From assembly GCA_002092835.1 (NCBI GenBank), contig LVWL01000004.1, positions 1 through 51,467 on the forward strand: a DNA stretch of 51,467 bases, written 5' to 3'. Positions within the stretch are counted from its first letter, which is position 1. Every line of letters starts with the position of its first letter. Positions 1 to 7,578 of the stretch are shown one piece after another. The notes beneath the pieces are model-generated. The model saw nothing but the letters and a program-made list of their open reading frames with translations, did not search any database and was not told where the DNA came from. The position numbers and the translations under genes are program-made. This stretch comes from Campylobacter concisus (GTDB lineage: Bacteria > Campylobacterota > Campylobacteria > Campylobacterales > Campylobacteraceae).

Positions 1-67
1 TTTTTTATATATAAAGATAATAATCCCTAAAATATATGCATTTTATCAATATATTTTATTATATTTT

Positions 68-88
68 AATATTATCAGTGATAATATT
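68..88. promoter_or_regulatory. AT-rich palindrome overlapping a promoter-like -10
   Basis: Perfect 9-bp inverted repeat AATATTATC-agt-GATAATATT. The right half carries TGATAATAT, which resembles an extended -10 box reading rightward. It lies just ahead of a stretch ending in a terminator hairpin, so it may be an operator/promoter for a short transcript. It resembles Fur/PerR-type sites in its GATAAT half-sites, but the half-sites face the other way from the usual TGATAAT-n-ATTATCA arrangement, so I do not assign a regulator. Confidence 0.35.
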
Positions 89-91
89 TGC

Positions 92-192
92 TCCTGAAAT
101 GAATTTAGCAATTTCTCGTCTTTGCATTACTTAAATTCATTTTTCTCCCGACAATATTTAGTGCTAGGAAGTGGTTAGTCTAGCACTTTTTT
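92..192 (+). ncRNA. candidate small RNA of about 100 nt
   Basis: No ORF fits here. Reading rightward there is a -10-like box at 79-87, then an 11-bp stem (97-107 with 132-142, loop of 24 nt), then a second 8-bp hairpin (160-167 with 180-187) followed by a run of six T. That is the layout of a short terminated transcript. I recognise no known family: it lacks the SRP RNA core and does not look like tmRNA. It could instead be the trailing end of a gene lying left of the window. Confidence 0.3.
160..192 (+). terminator. Rho-independent terminator
   Basis: AGTGCTAG (160-167) pairs with CTAGCACT (180-187) around a 12-nt loop, and the stem runs into TTTTTT (187-192). The T-run overlaps the stop codon of the leftward deacylase gene. 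The hairpin could also serve that gene's 3' end on the minus strand, but there it lacks a good T-run. Confidence 0.6.
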
Positions 193-757
193 ATTCTGCA
201 AAATTTATTAGCGTTGGTCGTACTATCTTCGTATAATCTTTTGTATTTAAAATGATCGATCTATCAAGTAGTCCCGCATTAAATGCGATCTCATCGTTTC
301 TTTGTAGCAACCTTTCATCAACTACGATGTGTAAATTTTTATGAAAGCTAAATGGTGGTACTGAACCAAAAACACAATCTGTCAATGCAAAAACCTCATC
401 TGGACTAGCTAGGCTTGCTCTTTTACCGTCAAATTTTTGTGTCAAAATATCAAGATTTGCCTGCATATCGGCTGGCAAAATAGCCAAGACATAAGCTTTA
501 CCAGCCTTCATCGCTGGCTTTTCATCGCTTAGCAAATAATCATTTAGCACATTTTCATCTTTAAAAATTTGCCAAAATCTCTCCTCATCCACCCCTTTTA
601 TAGAGCAAACCAGAGCCTTTGCGCCTTGGCTCATCTTTGTTCCCCTAAGTTTTGCCACCTCTTCTGAAGTGGTCGCACTCTCATGATTTAGAACTTTAAA
701 TTTGGCTTCATTTTTGCTAAGAAGCTCATATATCTTATTAAAAATTTGCTCAGACAC
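191..757 (-). CDS. YbaK/EbsC-type aminoacyl-tRNA deacylase
   Basis: A 188-aa protein of the YbaK/ProX family, which hydrolyses mis-charged aminoacyl-tRNAs (Cys-tRNAPro or Ala-tRNAPro type editing) in trans in the cytoplasm. The body shows the family pattern: an N-terminal helix, the KMSQGAKALV segment near residues 40-50, and the hydrophobic FGSVPPFSF motif near residues 130-139. The start is a GTG at 757, because CTAAAGGAAAGAGCT lies directly before it. An open frame continues upstream to 946, but that N-terminal 63-residue extension overlaps the divergent ung gene and is not family-like. It is a single gene, divergent from ung. The exact tRNA substrate cannot be read from the sequence. Confidence 0.85.
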   Translation of the reverse strand: MSEQIFNKIYELLSKNEAKFKVLNHESATTSEEVAKLRGTKMSQGAKALVCSIKGVDEERFWQIFKDENVLNDYLLSDEKPAMKAGKAYVLAILPADMQANLDILTQKFDGKRASLASPDEVFALTDCVFGSVPPFSFHKNLHIVVDERLLQRNDEIAFNAGLLDRSIILNTKDYTKIVRPTLINFAE

Positions 758-821
758 AGCTCTTTCCTTTAGATAAATTTTAGTTAAAATTATACCGCTA
801 AAACCAAAAAAGGGCAGGAAA

Positions 822-1512
822 ATGCAGATAAATTTAGATGATATAAAGATCGAGCCAAGCTGGAAAGAGGTGCTAAAAGATGAGTTTTTGAGTGAAAATT
901 TCGCACGTATCAAAGAAAATTTCTTAAAAGCAAAGAGTGCTGGCACCGTCTATCCACCAAGTGCGCTTATATTTAATGCATTTAACCTAACGCCTTTTCA
1001 CTCTGTCAAAGTCGTAATCCTAGGCCAAGATCCATATCACGGCGCAAATCAAGCCATGGGGCTAAGCTTTTCAGTACCAAATGGCGTAAAAGTCCCGCCA
1101 AGTCTTATAAATATCTATAAAGAGATTTACGCTGATCTTGGCATAAAAGAGCCAAATAGCGGCGATCTAACAAAATGGGCAAAGCAAGGCGTACTGCTAC
1201 TAAACTCAACTTTAAGCGTTAACGCTGGAGTGGCAAATTCCCACGCTAGCTTTGGCTGGCAGGGCTTTACAGACGCCGTCATAAAAAAGATAAGCGAAAA
1301 TTTACAAAACGTAGTTTTATGCTTTGGGGCAATCCAGCTAGAGCCAAAGCACCGCTCATTGACGCCAGCAAGCACCTTATCTTAGAGGCAGCACATCCAA
1401 GCCCACTGGCTCGTGGAGCATTTTTTGGCTGCCGTCACTTCTCAAAAGCAAATATCTACCTAGCAAATCACGCAAAACGCCAATAGACTGGGATCTAAAT
1501 GTAAAAATTTGA
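822..1512 (+). pseudogene. ung: uracil-DNA glycosylase, two frameshifts
   Basis: Family 1 uracil-DNA glycosylase, which excises uracil from DNA in base-excision repair. The first frame (822-1385) carries the catalytic GQDPYH motif at residues 68-73 (Asp70) and the LLLNSTLSV core. At about 1315-1318 a TTTT run appears one base short: the next frame continues with [10 protein letters not shown] and the conserved [12 protein letters not shown] block, which the first frame misses. A second one-base loss near 1471-1477 separates NHAK from the usual TPIDWDL ending, giving a full-length end at 1512. As written the product would lack the C-terminal HPS motif and be inactive. A CAGGAAA ribosome site precedes the ATG. 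Two losses in one gene, in a window with several other such losses, make sequencing error quite possible; otherwise it is a recent pseudogene. Confidence 0.85.
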
Positions 1513-1529
1513 TCTACTTTTTTAGATCA
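1510..1529. terminator. hairpin between convergent genes
   Basis: TGATCTA (1510-1516) pairs with TAGATCA (1523-1529) around a 6-nt loop. It covers the restored ung stop and the stop of the leftward secreted protein. There is no long T-run on either side, so a terminator role for both genes is plausible but weak. Confidence 0.35.
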
Positions 1530-1807
1530 TTTAAAAGTTTGCTTGTCTCTTCAAGCTTTCTTTTGCAAAATTTCTCATCTTTGTTTTGCAAGATTATGGC
1601 TTCTTGACCGCTTTGTCTTTGTTTAAAATCATCAAATTTAAGCTCAAAAAGTCTTAACGCCTTTTCATCGTTTGCGAGTCGTTTGCTCTCTTTGGCATAA
1701 AACTCGTCAAGATAGAGCCTACTTTGCTTGATATATTCATTGCAAACATCGTTTGCATGGACTAAATTTACGCCAAGTAGAATGGCAAAAATAGCTATTT
1801 TTTTCAT
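1514..1807 (-). CDS. small secreted hypothetical protein
   Basis: A 97-aa protein starting MKKIAIFAILLGVNLVHA, a clear Sec signal peptide with likely cleavage after the HA at residue 18. The mature part of about 79 residues is charged and probably helical, with two cysteines (in DVCNEY and KFCKRK) that could form a disulphide in the periplasm. AAGGAAAAAC precedes the ATG at 1807; a longer open frame to 1849 would place residues before the signal peptide and is less likely. It converges on ung. A 7-bp hairpin at 1510-1529 lies across both stop codons. I do not recognise the family and assign no function. Confidence 0.65.
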   Translation of the reverse strand: MKKIAIFAILLGVNLVHANDVCNEYIKQSRLYLDEFYAKESKRLANDEKALRLFELKFDDFKQRQSGQEAIILQNKDEKFCKRKLEETSKLLNDLKK

Positions 1808-1888
1808 GTTTTTCCTTGAAATTTTTGCGTTATAATAGCCTTTAAGCACTTAAATTTTAAAATGCTCTTTCAAAAAAAAGGATAAAAA

Positions 1889-2416
1889 ATGAGACGAAAA
1901 GATAGAGAGCTAAGCCGTGAAGATGGCTTAAAAATCATAGATGAATGCGAATATGCGGTAATTTCATGCGTGGATGATGAGGGAGAAATTTTTAGCGTAC
2001 CGATCTCGCCTGTTAGAGTTGGTGAAAGCATTTTTATACACGGAGCTACTGCTGGCTGTAAAGCAAAACTGCTTCAAAATGGACGAAAAGTGGAGTTTGT
2101 CTGCGTTAGCTTTAACAAAGTCCCGCATCTAAGCGAAAGTGAGCTTGAAGAGATAAAAAACGATGGCAAGGCACTTGGTGGTAAGGTTTTTACAACTGAA
2201 TATAAAAGTGCAATCGCAAAAACTAGAGCCTACGAGGTCGAGGATGAGACCAAAAAGTATGAAATTTTAAAAATTCTTAGCCAAAAATATACCACGTACG
2301 CGATGAGTACATTTGACGTGGCTGCGGAGTATGGGCTAAAAATCATAAAAATTTACGAACTAAAGATAGAGGGCCTTAGTGCTAAGGCCAAAATTTTGCC
2401 AAAACCAGCAAAGTAA
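1889..2416 (+). CDS. pyridoxamine 5'-phosphate oxidase-like FMN protein
   Basis: A 175-aa protein of the split-barrel flavin-binding superfamily, closest in pattern to the NimA/5-nitroimidazole-antibiotic-resistance-like group. The N-terminus MRRKDREL leads into the GLKIIDECEYAVISCVDDEGE strand, then PVSPVRV-type and IFIHGATAGCKAKLL segments, which form the flavin-binding barrel. Such proteins reduce small substrates or bind FMN; many have no known substrate. AAAAGGATAAAA precedes the ATG. It lies 10 nt ahead of rarA in the same direction, so the two may share a transcript. Family placement is firm, function is not. Confidence 0.8.
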   Translation: MRRKDRELSREDGLKIIDECEYAVISCVDDEGEIFSVPISPVRVGESIFIHGATAGCKAKLLQNGRKVEFVCVSFNKVPHLSESELEEIKNDGKALGGKVFTTEYKSAIAKTRAYEVEDETKKYEILKILSQKYTTYAMSTFDVAAEYGLKIIKIYELKIEGLSAKAKILPKPAK

Positions 2417-2426
2417 AGGAGTAAAT

Positions 2427-3611
2427 TTGAGCTCGCTTGCACTGATGTTTAGACCAAAAAATTTGGATGAAATTTGCGGACAAAAGGCGGTTAAAGCGGC
2501 ATTTTTAAAATTTATAGCCTCTAGCAAGATCCCGCACTCTATATTTTATGGTCCAGCAGGCTGTGGCAAGACAAGCTTTGCAAGAGCAGTGGCAAGCGGC
2601 GCAAACTACGACTTTTACGAGTTTGATGGCGGAAATTTAAAGATAGATGACTTTCGCAAAATTTTAAAAAACTACGAGAACGCCCTAAATAAGCCACTCT
2701 TTTTCATAGACGAGATCCACAGGCTTAGCAAAACCCAGCAAGAAGCACTGCTCATCCCCATGGAAAACTATAAGGCCCTAGTCATCGGTGCTAGCACGGA
2801 AAATCCCTTCTTCACACTAAGCTCAGGCATCAGAAGTCGCTCGATGCTCTTTGAGTTTAGGCCGCTTAGTAGTGGTAATTTTGAGGAGCTTCTTGGCAAG
2901 ATCAGAGAGCAAATTTCTTTTAGTATAAATGATGAAGCCAAAGAATATTTATTTAAAAGTAGTGGTGGTGACGCAAGAGCTATGCTAAATTTACTTGAAT
3001 TTGCCGTCACACTTGATGAAAATGTGAGCCTGGAAAATTTAAAAACACTGCGTCAAAACGCCCTAAAAGAGGGAGCAAAAGAAGATGACACGCACTATGA
3101 GCTAGCAAGCGCTTTTATAAAAAGTCTTCGTGGAAGCGACGAAAACGCCGTCATATACTACCTTGCAAGGCTCATAGACTCTGGCGAGAGTGCGGACTTC
3201 ATCGCTAGAAGGATGGTGATATTTGCCAGCGAAGATATCGGCAATGCAAATCCAAATGCACTAAATTTAGCCGCCAGCACACTAAGTGCGGTAAAAGAGA
3301 TAGGCTTTCCAGAGGCTAGGATAATACTAGCTCAGTGCGCCGTCTATCTAGCCAGCTCGCCAAAGTCAAACTCCAGCTACAACGCGATAAATGCCGCCCT
3401 AAGATATGTGCAAAGCGAAGAAATTTTAAAGATCCCGCCATATCTAAAAAATCACACAAAAGAGAGCAAGGACTACCTTTATCCGCATGATTTTGGCGGC
3501 TGGGTCAATCAAAAATACTTAGAAAAACCGCTTGTTTTTTATAAAAGCAAGGGCATAGGCTTTGAAAAAACGCTAAATGAGTGGCTAGAGAAAATAAAAT
3601 CCAAGGGCTAA
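2427..3611 (+). CDS. rarA: replication-associated recombination protein A (AAA+ ATPase)
   Basis: RarA/MgsA, a clamp-loader-like AAA+ ATPase that acts at stalled replication forks. With the TTG start at 2427 the protein is 394 aa. Walker A GPAGCGKTS is at residues 42-50, Walker B LFFIDEIHR at 91-99, and the sensor-1 segment GASTENP at 121-127; the C-terminal part carries the DIGNANP and SPKSNSSYNAI motifs of the tetramerisation region. The TTG is chosen because AAAGGAG lies four bases before it and the encoded SSLALMFRPKNLDE matches family N-termini. An upstream in-frame ATG (2379) would overlap the preceding gene. Confidence 0.93.
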   Translation: MSSLALMFRPKNLDEICGQKAVKAAFLKFIASSKIPHSIFYGPAGCGKTSFARAVASGANYDFYEFDGGNLKIDDFRKILKNYENALNKPLFFIDEIHRLSKTQQEALLIPMENYKALVIGASTENPFFTLSSGIRSRSMLFEFRPLSSGNFEELLGKIREQISFSINDEAKEYLFKSSGGDARAMLNLLEFAVTLDENVSLENLKTLRQNALKEGAKEDDTHYELASAFIKSLRGSDENAVIYYLARLIDSGESADFIARRMVIFASEDIGNANPNALNLAASTLSAVKEIGFPEARIILAQCAVYLASSPKSNSSYNAINAALRYVQSEEILKIPPYLKNHTKESKDYLYPHDFGGWVNQKYLEKPLVFYKSKGIGFEKTLNEWLEKIKSKG

Positions 3612-3646
3612 ATTTTAGGCTTTACTCTTTTGAAATTTAAAAAGAT

Positions 3647-3892
3647 ATGCGCATGAACGAGCAAAATTTAACATATATAGCAAATTTAAAGATAGAAGAC
3701 GTGTCTTGGAGTAGATTAACGACGGTTTATTGCATAGCAAGCGGATTTCCAAAAATTTTTAAACAGCTTTGGGCGGCGATCAGCGAGAAAAATTTGACGC
3801 AGAGCGTGACTACAGACAAGTCAAACAACGGACAAAATATGGCAAATCTAGCAAATAACAATGAAGCAAAATTTAACGCCAAAGCCTTTTAA
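3647..3892 (+). CDS. short orphan ORF, possible remnant
   Basis: An 81-aa open frame. Its first half (EDVSWSRLTTVYCIASGFPKIFKQL) resembles the N-terminal segment of a family of bacterial HEAT-repeat-like hypothetical proteins that begin with a W-x-x-L-x-x-AYG-x-A pattern; this resemblance is from memory. The second half is low-complexity and rich in Asn. Restoring one T near 3793 switches to a frame reading NFDAERDYRQVKQR, which looks more protein-like but soon stops. There is no strong ribosome site before either the ATG at 3647 or the one at 3653. It is probably the surviving 5' part of a larger gene; no function assigned. Confidence 0.35.
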   Translation: MRMNEQNLTYIANLKIEDVSWSRLTTVYCIASGFPKIFKQLWAAISEKNLTQSVTTDKSNNGQNMANLANNNEAKFNAKAF

Positions 3893-4259
3893 ACGCTTTT
3901 GATAAAATTTTTTAGCAAAACTAATAGCCAAATACGTTTTGCCAAGTTATATCCACGCAATAAAGATTGCGAATTTCTCACAAAAGCTATCTAAAACACA
4001 TAAAAACCTAATTTTAAAATCCAAAAATCAAGAAATAATTTTAGCCATTCTAAACCTTCATTGTAAGATAAATTTAGAAATTATCAATCAAAAAACGCCT
4101 TAGAGTGTAAAATACTGGTCGTAAAATCTTGCTAGTAAAAGCAAGTTCACCGCGAGTAAGCCGAAAACTAGCACGAAATTTTAAGCCAAGCTAAAAAATT
4201 TTTCTTATTTATTCTAATTTTATATTTTTTTAAATATACTCGCTCTCTAAACTACACCA
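3893..4259. other. intergenic region, no gene seen
   Basis: 367 bases without a supportable ORF on either strand. It contains a short CTTGC/GCAAG hairpin near 4128-4145 and an AT-rich stretch at about 4205-4245 that probably carries the promoter of the AGCS transporter gene. Nothing else stands out. Confidence 0.5.
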
Positions 4260-5693
4260 ATGAAAGTCAAGAAAATGCCTACAAATTTTGCTGAAATTTT
4301 AAATAATTGTGTTGAAAGTATAAATTCATTTCTTTGGGGTCCATACTTCCTTATTACCCTACTTTGCGGCACTGGACTATTTTTTACTATTAGGCTTGGG
4401 TTTGTTCAAATTTTTAAGTTTAAAATGGGCTTAAAAGAGCTTTTTGGGAATTTCTCGCTTCACGGCGAAGCTGCTGGCAAGGCCGGTATGAGCCAGTTTC
4501 AAGCAGTTGCAACCGCAATCGCCGCACAAGTTGGCACTGGCAATCTAGTAGGTGCAACAACAGCTCTTATCATGGGTGGTCCTGGAGCGATTTTTTGGAT
4601 GTGGTGCGCCGCGTTTTTAGGCATGGCTACAAATTTTGCTGAAATTTGCCTAGCTCAAATTTACCGCACAAAAGACGATAGTGGGCACACGATAGGCGGT
4701 CCGGCATTTTATATAAGTCGTGGATTAAAGGGAAAATGGTCAAAAATTTTAGCTGGATTTTTCGCTATCGCTATCATTATCGCACTTGGCTTTATCGGCA
4801 ATATGGTTCAAGCAAACTCAATCTCAGATGGCTTTAGTGGTGCTTTTGGTATACCGCAGTGGCTAACTGGAGCCTTTTTGGCGATCGTTTGTGCAGTCAT
4901 CTTTATAGGTGGCGTCAAAGCGATCGCAAGAGTAGCTGAAAAGATCGTGCCTATCATGGCGTTACTTTACGTAGGAGTGGGGCTAGCTATTATATTTTTA
5001 AATTTCCAGCAAATCCCAGAAGCTGTCTCGCTCATTTTTAGAGCCGCATTTGATCCTTCAGCAGCTTGGGGTGGGGCTACTGGAGCTAGCATTGCAGCTG
5101 CTATGAGATACGGCATCGCAAGGGGTCTTTTTAGCAATGAAGCCGGAATGGGCTCAACTCCGCACGCACACGCTGCGGCTAATGTCAAACACCCAGTCGA
5201 TCAAGCAGTGCTTGGCATAATGAGCGTATTTGTAGATACTTTTATCGTTTTAAATATAACCGTTTTTGTAGTGCTTACTGCAAATGTTATTAGCTTTGAA
5301 AATGGCAAAGCAGTCTTTACAGGCATAACCTTGGTACAAGAGGCCTTCTCGTCGCATATCTTTGGTAAGGTTGGCGGATATAGTTTCGTAGCTGTTTGCC
5401 TATTTTTCTTTGCATTTACAACGATTCTTGGATGGTACTATTTTGCTGAGATCAACGTAAGATACCTTCTTGGGGCAAAAGCGGTTAGAGCTTTTCAAAT
5501 TTTAGTAGTCGTTTTTGTATTTTTGGGAAGCTTGCAAAAGGTTGATTTTGTCTGGAGTCTAGCAGATATGTTTAATGGCTTGATGGTCGTACCAAATTTA
5601 ATTGCCATCATCATTTTAAGCCCTATCGTGGCAAAGCTTTTAAAAGATCACGATGCTGGCAAAGAGTATGATGTGAAAGATTATTTGAAATAA
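4260..5693 (+). CDS. AGCS-family sodium:alanine/glycine symporter
   Basis: A 477-aa inner-membrane protein of the alanine or glycine:cation symporter family, which imports small neutral amino acids with Na+. About 10-11 hydrophobic segments are visible. Family signatures include AAQVGTGNLVG (about 88-98), GGPGAIFWMW, AEICLAQIYR and GLFSNEAGMGSTPHAHAAA, and the length is typical. The ATG at 4260 has no good ribosome site; the ATG at 4275 (MPTNFAEIL) follows AAGTCAAGAAA and is an equal candidate. It stands alone, with tRNA-Val downstream on the opposite strand. The exact substrate cannot be told from sequence. Confidence 0.92.
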   Translation: MKVKKMPTNFAEILNNCVESINSFLWGPYFLITLLCGTGLFFTIRLGFVQIFKFKMGLKELFGNFSLHGEAAGKAGMSQFQAVATAIAAQVGTGNLVGATTALIMGGPGAIFWMWCAAFLGMATNFAEICLAQIYRTKDDSGHTIGGPAFYISRGLKGKWSKILAGFFAIAIIIALGFIGNMVQANSISDGFSGAFGIPQWLTGAFLAIVCAVIFIGGVKAIARVAEKIVPIMALLYVGVGLAIIFLNFQQIPEAVSLIFRAAFDPSAAWGGATGASIAAAMRYGIARGLFSNEAGMGSTPHAHAAANVKHPVDQAVLGIMSVFVDTFIVLNITVFVVLTANVISFENGKAVFTGITLVQEAFSSHIFGKVGGYSFVAVCLFFFAFTTILGWYYFAEINVRYLLGAKAVRAFQILVVVFVFLGSLQKVDFVWSLADMFNGLMVVPNLIAIIILSPIVAKLLKDHDAGKEYDVKDYLK

Positions 5694-5767
5694 ATCTTCA
5701 CCGCATCTTTAGAAAATTTACTAATAATTAATTTTTAAATCTTTTATTTAGGATATTTTATTAGAAG

Positions 5768-5843
5768 TGGTGGCCCCGAATGGACTCGAACCATCGACCA
5801 CTACCATGTCAAGGTAGTGCTCTACCAACTGAGCTACGGGACC
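5768..5843 (-). tRNA. tRNA-Val (GAC)
   Basis: On the minus strand the sequence folds into a full cloverleaf: acceptor GGTCCCG with CGGGGCC (one G-T pair), D arm GCTCAGTTGGTAGAGC, anticodon stem CTACC/GGTAG with loop TTGACAT giving anticodon GAC, T arm with GGTTCGAGTCC, discriminator A and an encoded CCA end. GAC reads GUC/GUU valine codons. It is an isolated tRNA gene next to the left edge of the glycan locus. Confidence 0.95.
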
Positions 5844-5939
5844 AAAGATTTGGGATTATATTTTATTTTCTATTTTATTTAGCTTAATTCTTTAGTAATT
5901 AAATTTATTTATAAGCAGTAAATGTAATGGATAAATTTA

Positions 5940-6302
5940 GAATTGGCTAACGCTTGCTTCGCAGTTATCGGCAAAGATGAAAACTACCATGTCAATATCG
6001 GCAACTCACACATCGTCATAAAAACTCCTTGATAGCGACAAAAAGCTAAAATGTGTAAGCTGTCTCTATGATGCAGGACATAGCGCTAGCTTTAAAAATT
6101 ACCCTGAATACTGGAAGCCAACATATAAAAATTTATGAAAATAAGATGTTGGAGCAAAAGATTGATACTAAGAAAAAAAATTTTGAAAGATGATTATAAC
6201 CCTACAAAAGAGGAAGAGGAATTTTTAAAACAAAAGGCTGATAAGAATAATACAAAACCAGTTAGTGGACTAACAAGGCAGAAGTCTAGCTTAGAAAACT
6301 AG
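5940..6302 (+). pseudogene. decayed gene of unknown function
   Basis: Three consecutive reading frames each hold protein-like sequence that stops and resumes in another frame. Frame one (to 6032) encodes NACFAVIGKDENYHVNIGNS; frame two (6031-6138) encodes KLKCVSCLYDAGHSASFKNY; frame three (to 6302) follows a change at an A8 run (6173-6180) and encodes a charged tail with EEEEFLKQKADKNN. No intact ORF or start with a ribosome site is left. The shifts here are mostly one base too many, unlike the one-base losses elsewhere, so real decay is likely. I do not recognise the ancestral protein. It sits between tRNA-Val and the glycan locus. Confidence 0.5.
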
Positions 6303-6401
6303 CAAGCTTGTCTTGGATTTATTATTTAAATCATGATAAGCCCGCTAAAAGATAAGTCTAAATTTTTAAATTAAAATCTTTAATACTATAAATTAAAAAA
6401 G

Positions 6402-6432
6402 TAAAAAATTTAAAAATAGCAATGTGCTATTT
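6402..6432 (-). terminator. terminator of the glycan operon
   Basis: On the minus strand AAATAGC (6432-6426), loop ACATT, GCTATTT (6420-6414), then TTAAATTTTTT. The 7-bp stem contains the TAG stop codon of the last glycosyltransferase. This marks the 3' end of the long minus-strand glycan locus. Confidence 0.65.
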
Positions 6433-7557
6433 CCCAATAATAATCTTTGCAAGTCTTTCATTCTTTTCATTTATATTAAATTTTACTTCAGCTATTTTTC
6501 TACTTTCTATACCCATTTGGACTATCATTTCTGGATTTTGTATAAAATAAATCATCTTTTGTGCCAAAATTTTACTATCAAATGATGGCACCAAGAATCC
6601 ATTTACTCCATCTTCAACAGTTTCTCTACATCCTACGCTATTTGTGGTTATTACTACCCTTCCTATTGCCATGGCTTCCTGCGTACTTCTTGGCACACCT
6701 TCTCTGTAATACGAAGGCAAGACAAAAATGGAACTATTCACTATCCGTTCTTTTATATCATTTACGAAGCCAGGATATATAACTACGCCACTATCAAGAT
6801 AAGGTTTTAGCTCTTCTTGCGTTAATCCAAATGGATTGTGCTCATCAAAACCACCAAATATATAAAACTTTACATCTTTATATTTTTCTTTTACGATTTT
6901 AGCTGCCTCTAAATACTCAAATATTCCTTTTTCTGCAAGAAGCCTTGCTATAAAAATAAAACTTATAGGATCAGTAGGTGCTTTAGTATATGAGAATTTA
7001 TCAAGATCAACACCTATACCACCTAAGATATTTATGGACTTTACTTTTATATTGTATTTATCAATCAAATCCTTTTTATCGTCATTATTTAAAAATATAA
7101 GCTCATCAAGAGATGGTAGTGAAATTTTATATAAAAGAACTTGTATAGCTTTTATAATTTTCGCCTTTTTTGTTTGCCCATTTTTATGAACTGTAAAAGC
7201 TCCGCCAAGCCCTTCTATCATGCCTACTATTCGTGGTACTCTTGCCATTTTTGCGGCTATAGTTGCAAAAATGACTGGCTTAACAAAAAAAGAAAAAACC
7301 GCATCTGGCCTATGCTGCCTAAATAGCTTAACCAAATCATATGTGGCAACGAAATCTTTAAATGGATTTAGTCCTTTTGTATTTAAAGTGTGGTCAAGCG
7401 GTGTTGCACCCAATGAGATTATTTTTTTTCTACTTTCTTCATTGTAGTCACTAACTAAACAGTAGACATCATGCCCTTTTGATACAAGTAGTTTTATAAA
7501 CTCTTCTCTGAAATTTATCATCATGGACGAGACATTACCGATTATAAAAATTTTCAT
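6427..7557 (-). CDS. GT4-type glycosyltransferase, PglA-like
   Basis: A 376-aa GT-B fold glycosyltransferase, probably acting on the lipid-linked glycan at the cytoplasmic face of the inner membrane. The N-terminus MKIFIIGNVSSMMINFREEF forms the first Rossmann strand; the C-terminal half has the retaining-GT4 EX7E motif (E-GVPRSTQ-E) followed by the VGCRETVEDGVNGFLV segment of the donor site. The overall pattern resembles Campylobacter PglA and related HexNAc/6-deoxyhexose transferases. The start is the ATG at 7557 with TTGGAG eight bases upstream; the frame is open to 7572 but without a ribosome site. It is the last gene of the locus, and its stop lies in the terminator hairpin. Donor sugar unknown. 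Confidence 0.85.
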   Translation of the reverse strand: MKIFIIGNVSSMMINFREEFIKLLVSKGHDVYCLVSDYNEESRKKIISLGATPLDHTLNTKGLNPFKDFVATYDLVKLFRQHRPDAVFSFFVKPVIFATIAAKMARVPRIVGMIEGLGGAFTVHKNGQTKKAKIIKAIQVLLYKISLPSLDELIFLNNDDKKDLIDKYNIKVKSINILGGIGVDLDKFSYTKAPTDPISFIFIARLLAEKGIFEYLEAAKIVKEKYKDVKFYIFGGFDEHNPFGLTQEELKPYLDSGVVIYPGFVNDIKERIVNSSIFVLPSYYREGVPRSTQEAMAIGRVVITTNSVGCRETVEDGVNGFLVPSFDSKILAQKMIYFIQNPEMIVQMGIESRKIAEVKFNINEKNERLAKIIIGK

Positions 7558-7578
7558 AGCAACTCCAATCATACGAAT

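Noticed and set aside
68-88. Fur box
   Set aside because: GATAAT half-sites are present but in the inverse orientation to the usual Campylobacter Fur consensus.
758-946. N-terminal extension of the YbaK-type gene by 63 residues
   Set aside because: It overlaps the divergent ung gene, has no ribosome site, and is not family-like; a GTG at 757 with AAAGGA fits better.
5768-5843. tRNA-Val as an integration site with a second copy of its 3' end
   Set aside because: I looked for a repeat of the T-arm/acceptor end near the far edge of the locus (about 38000-39000) and elsewhere and saw none; there is no integrase gene.
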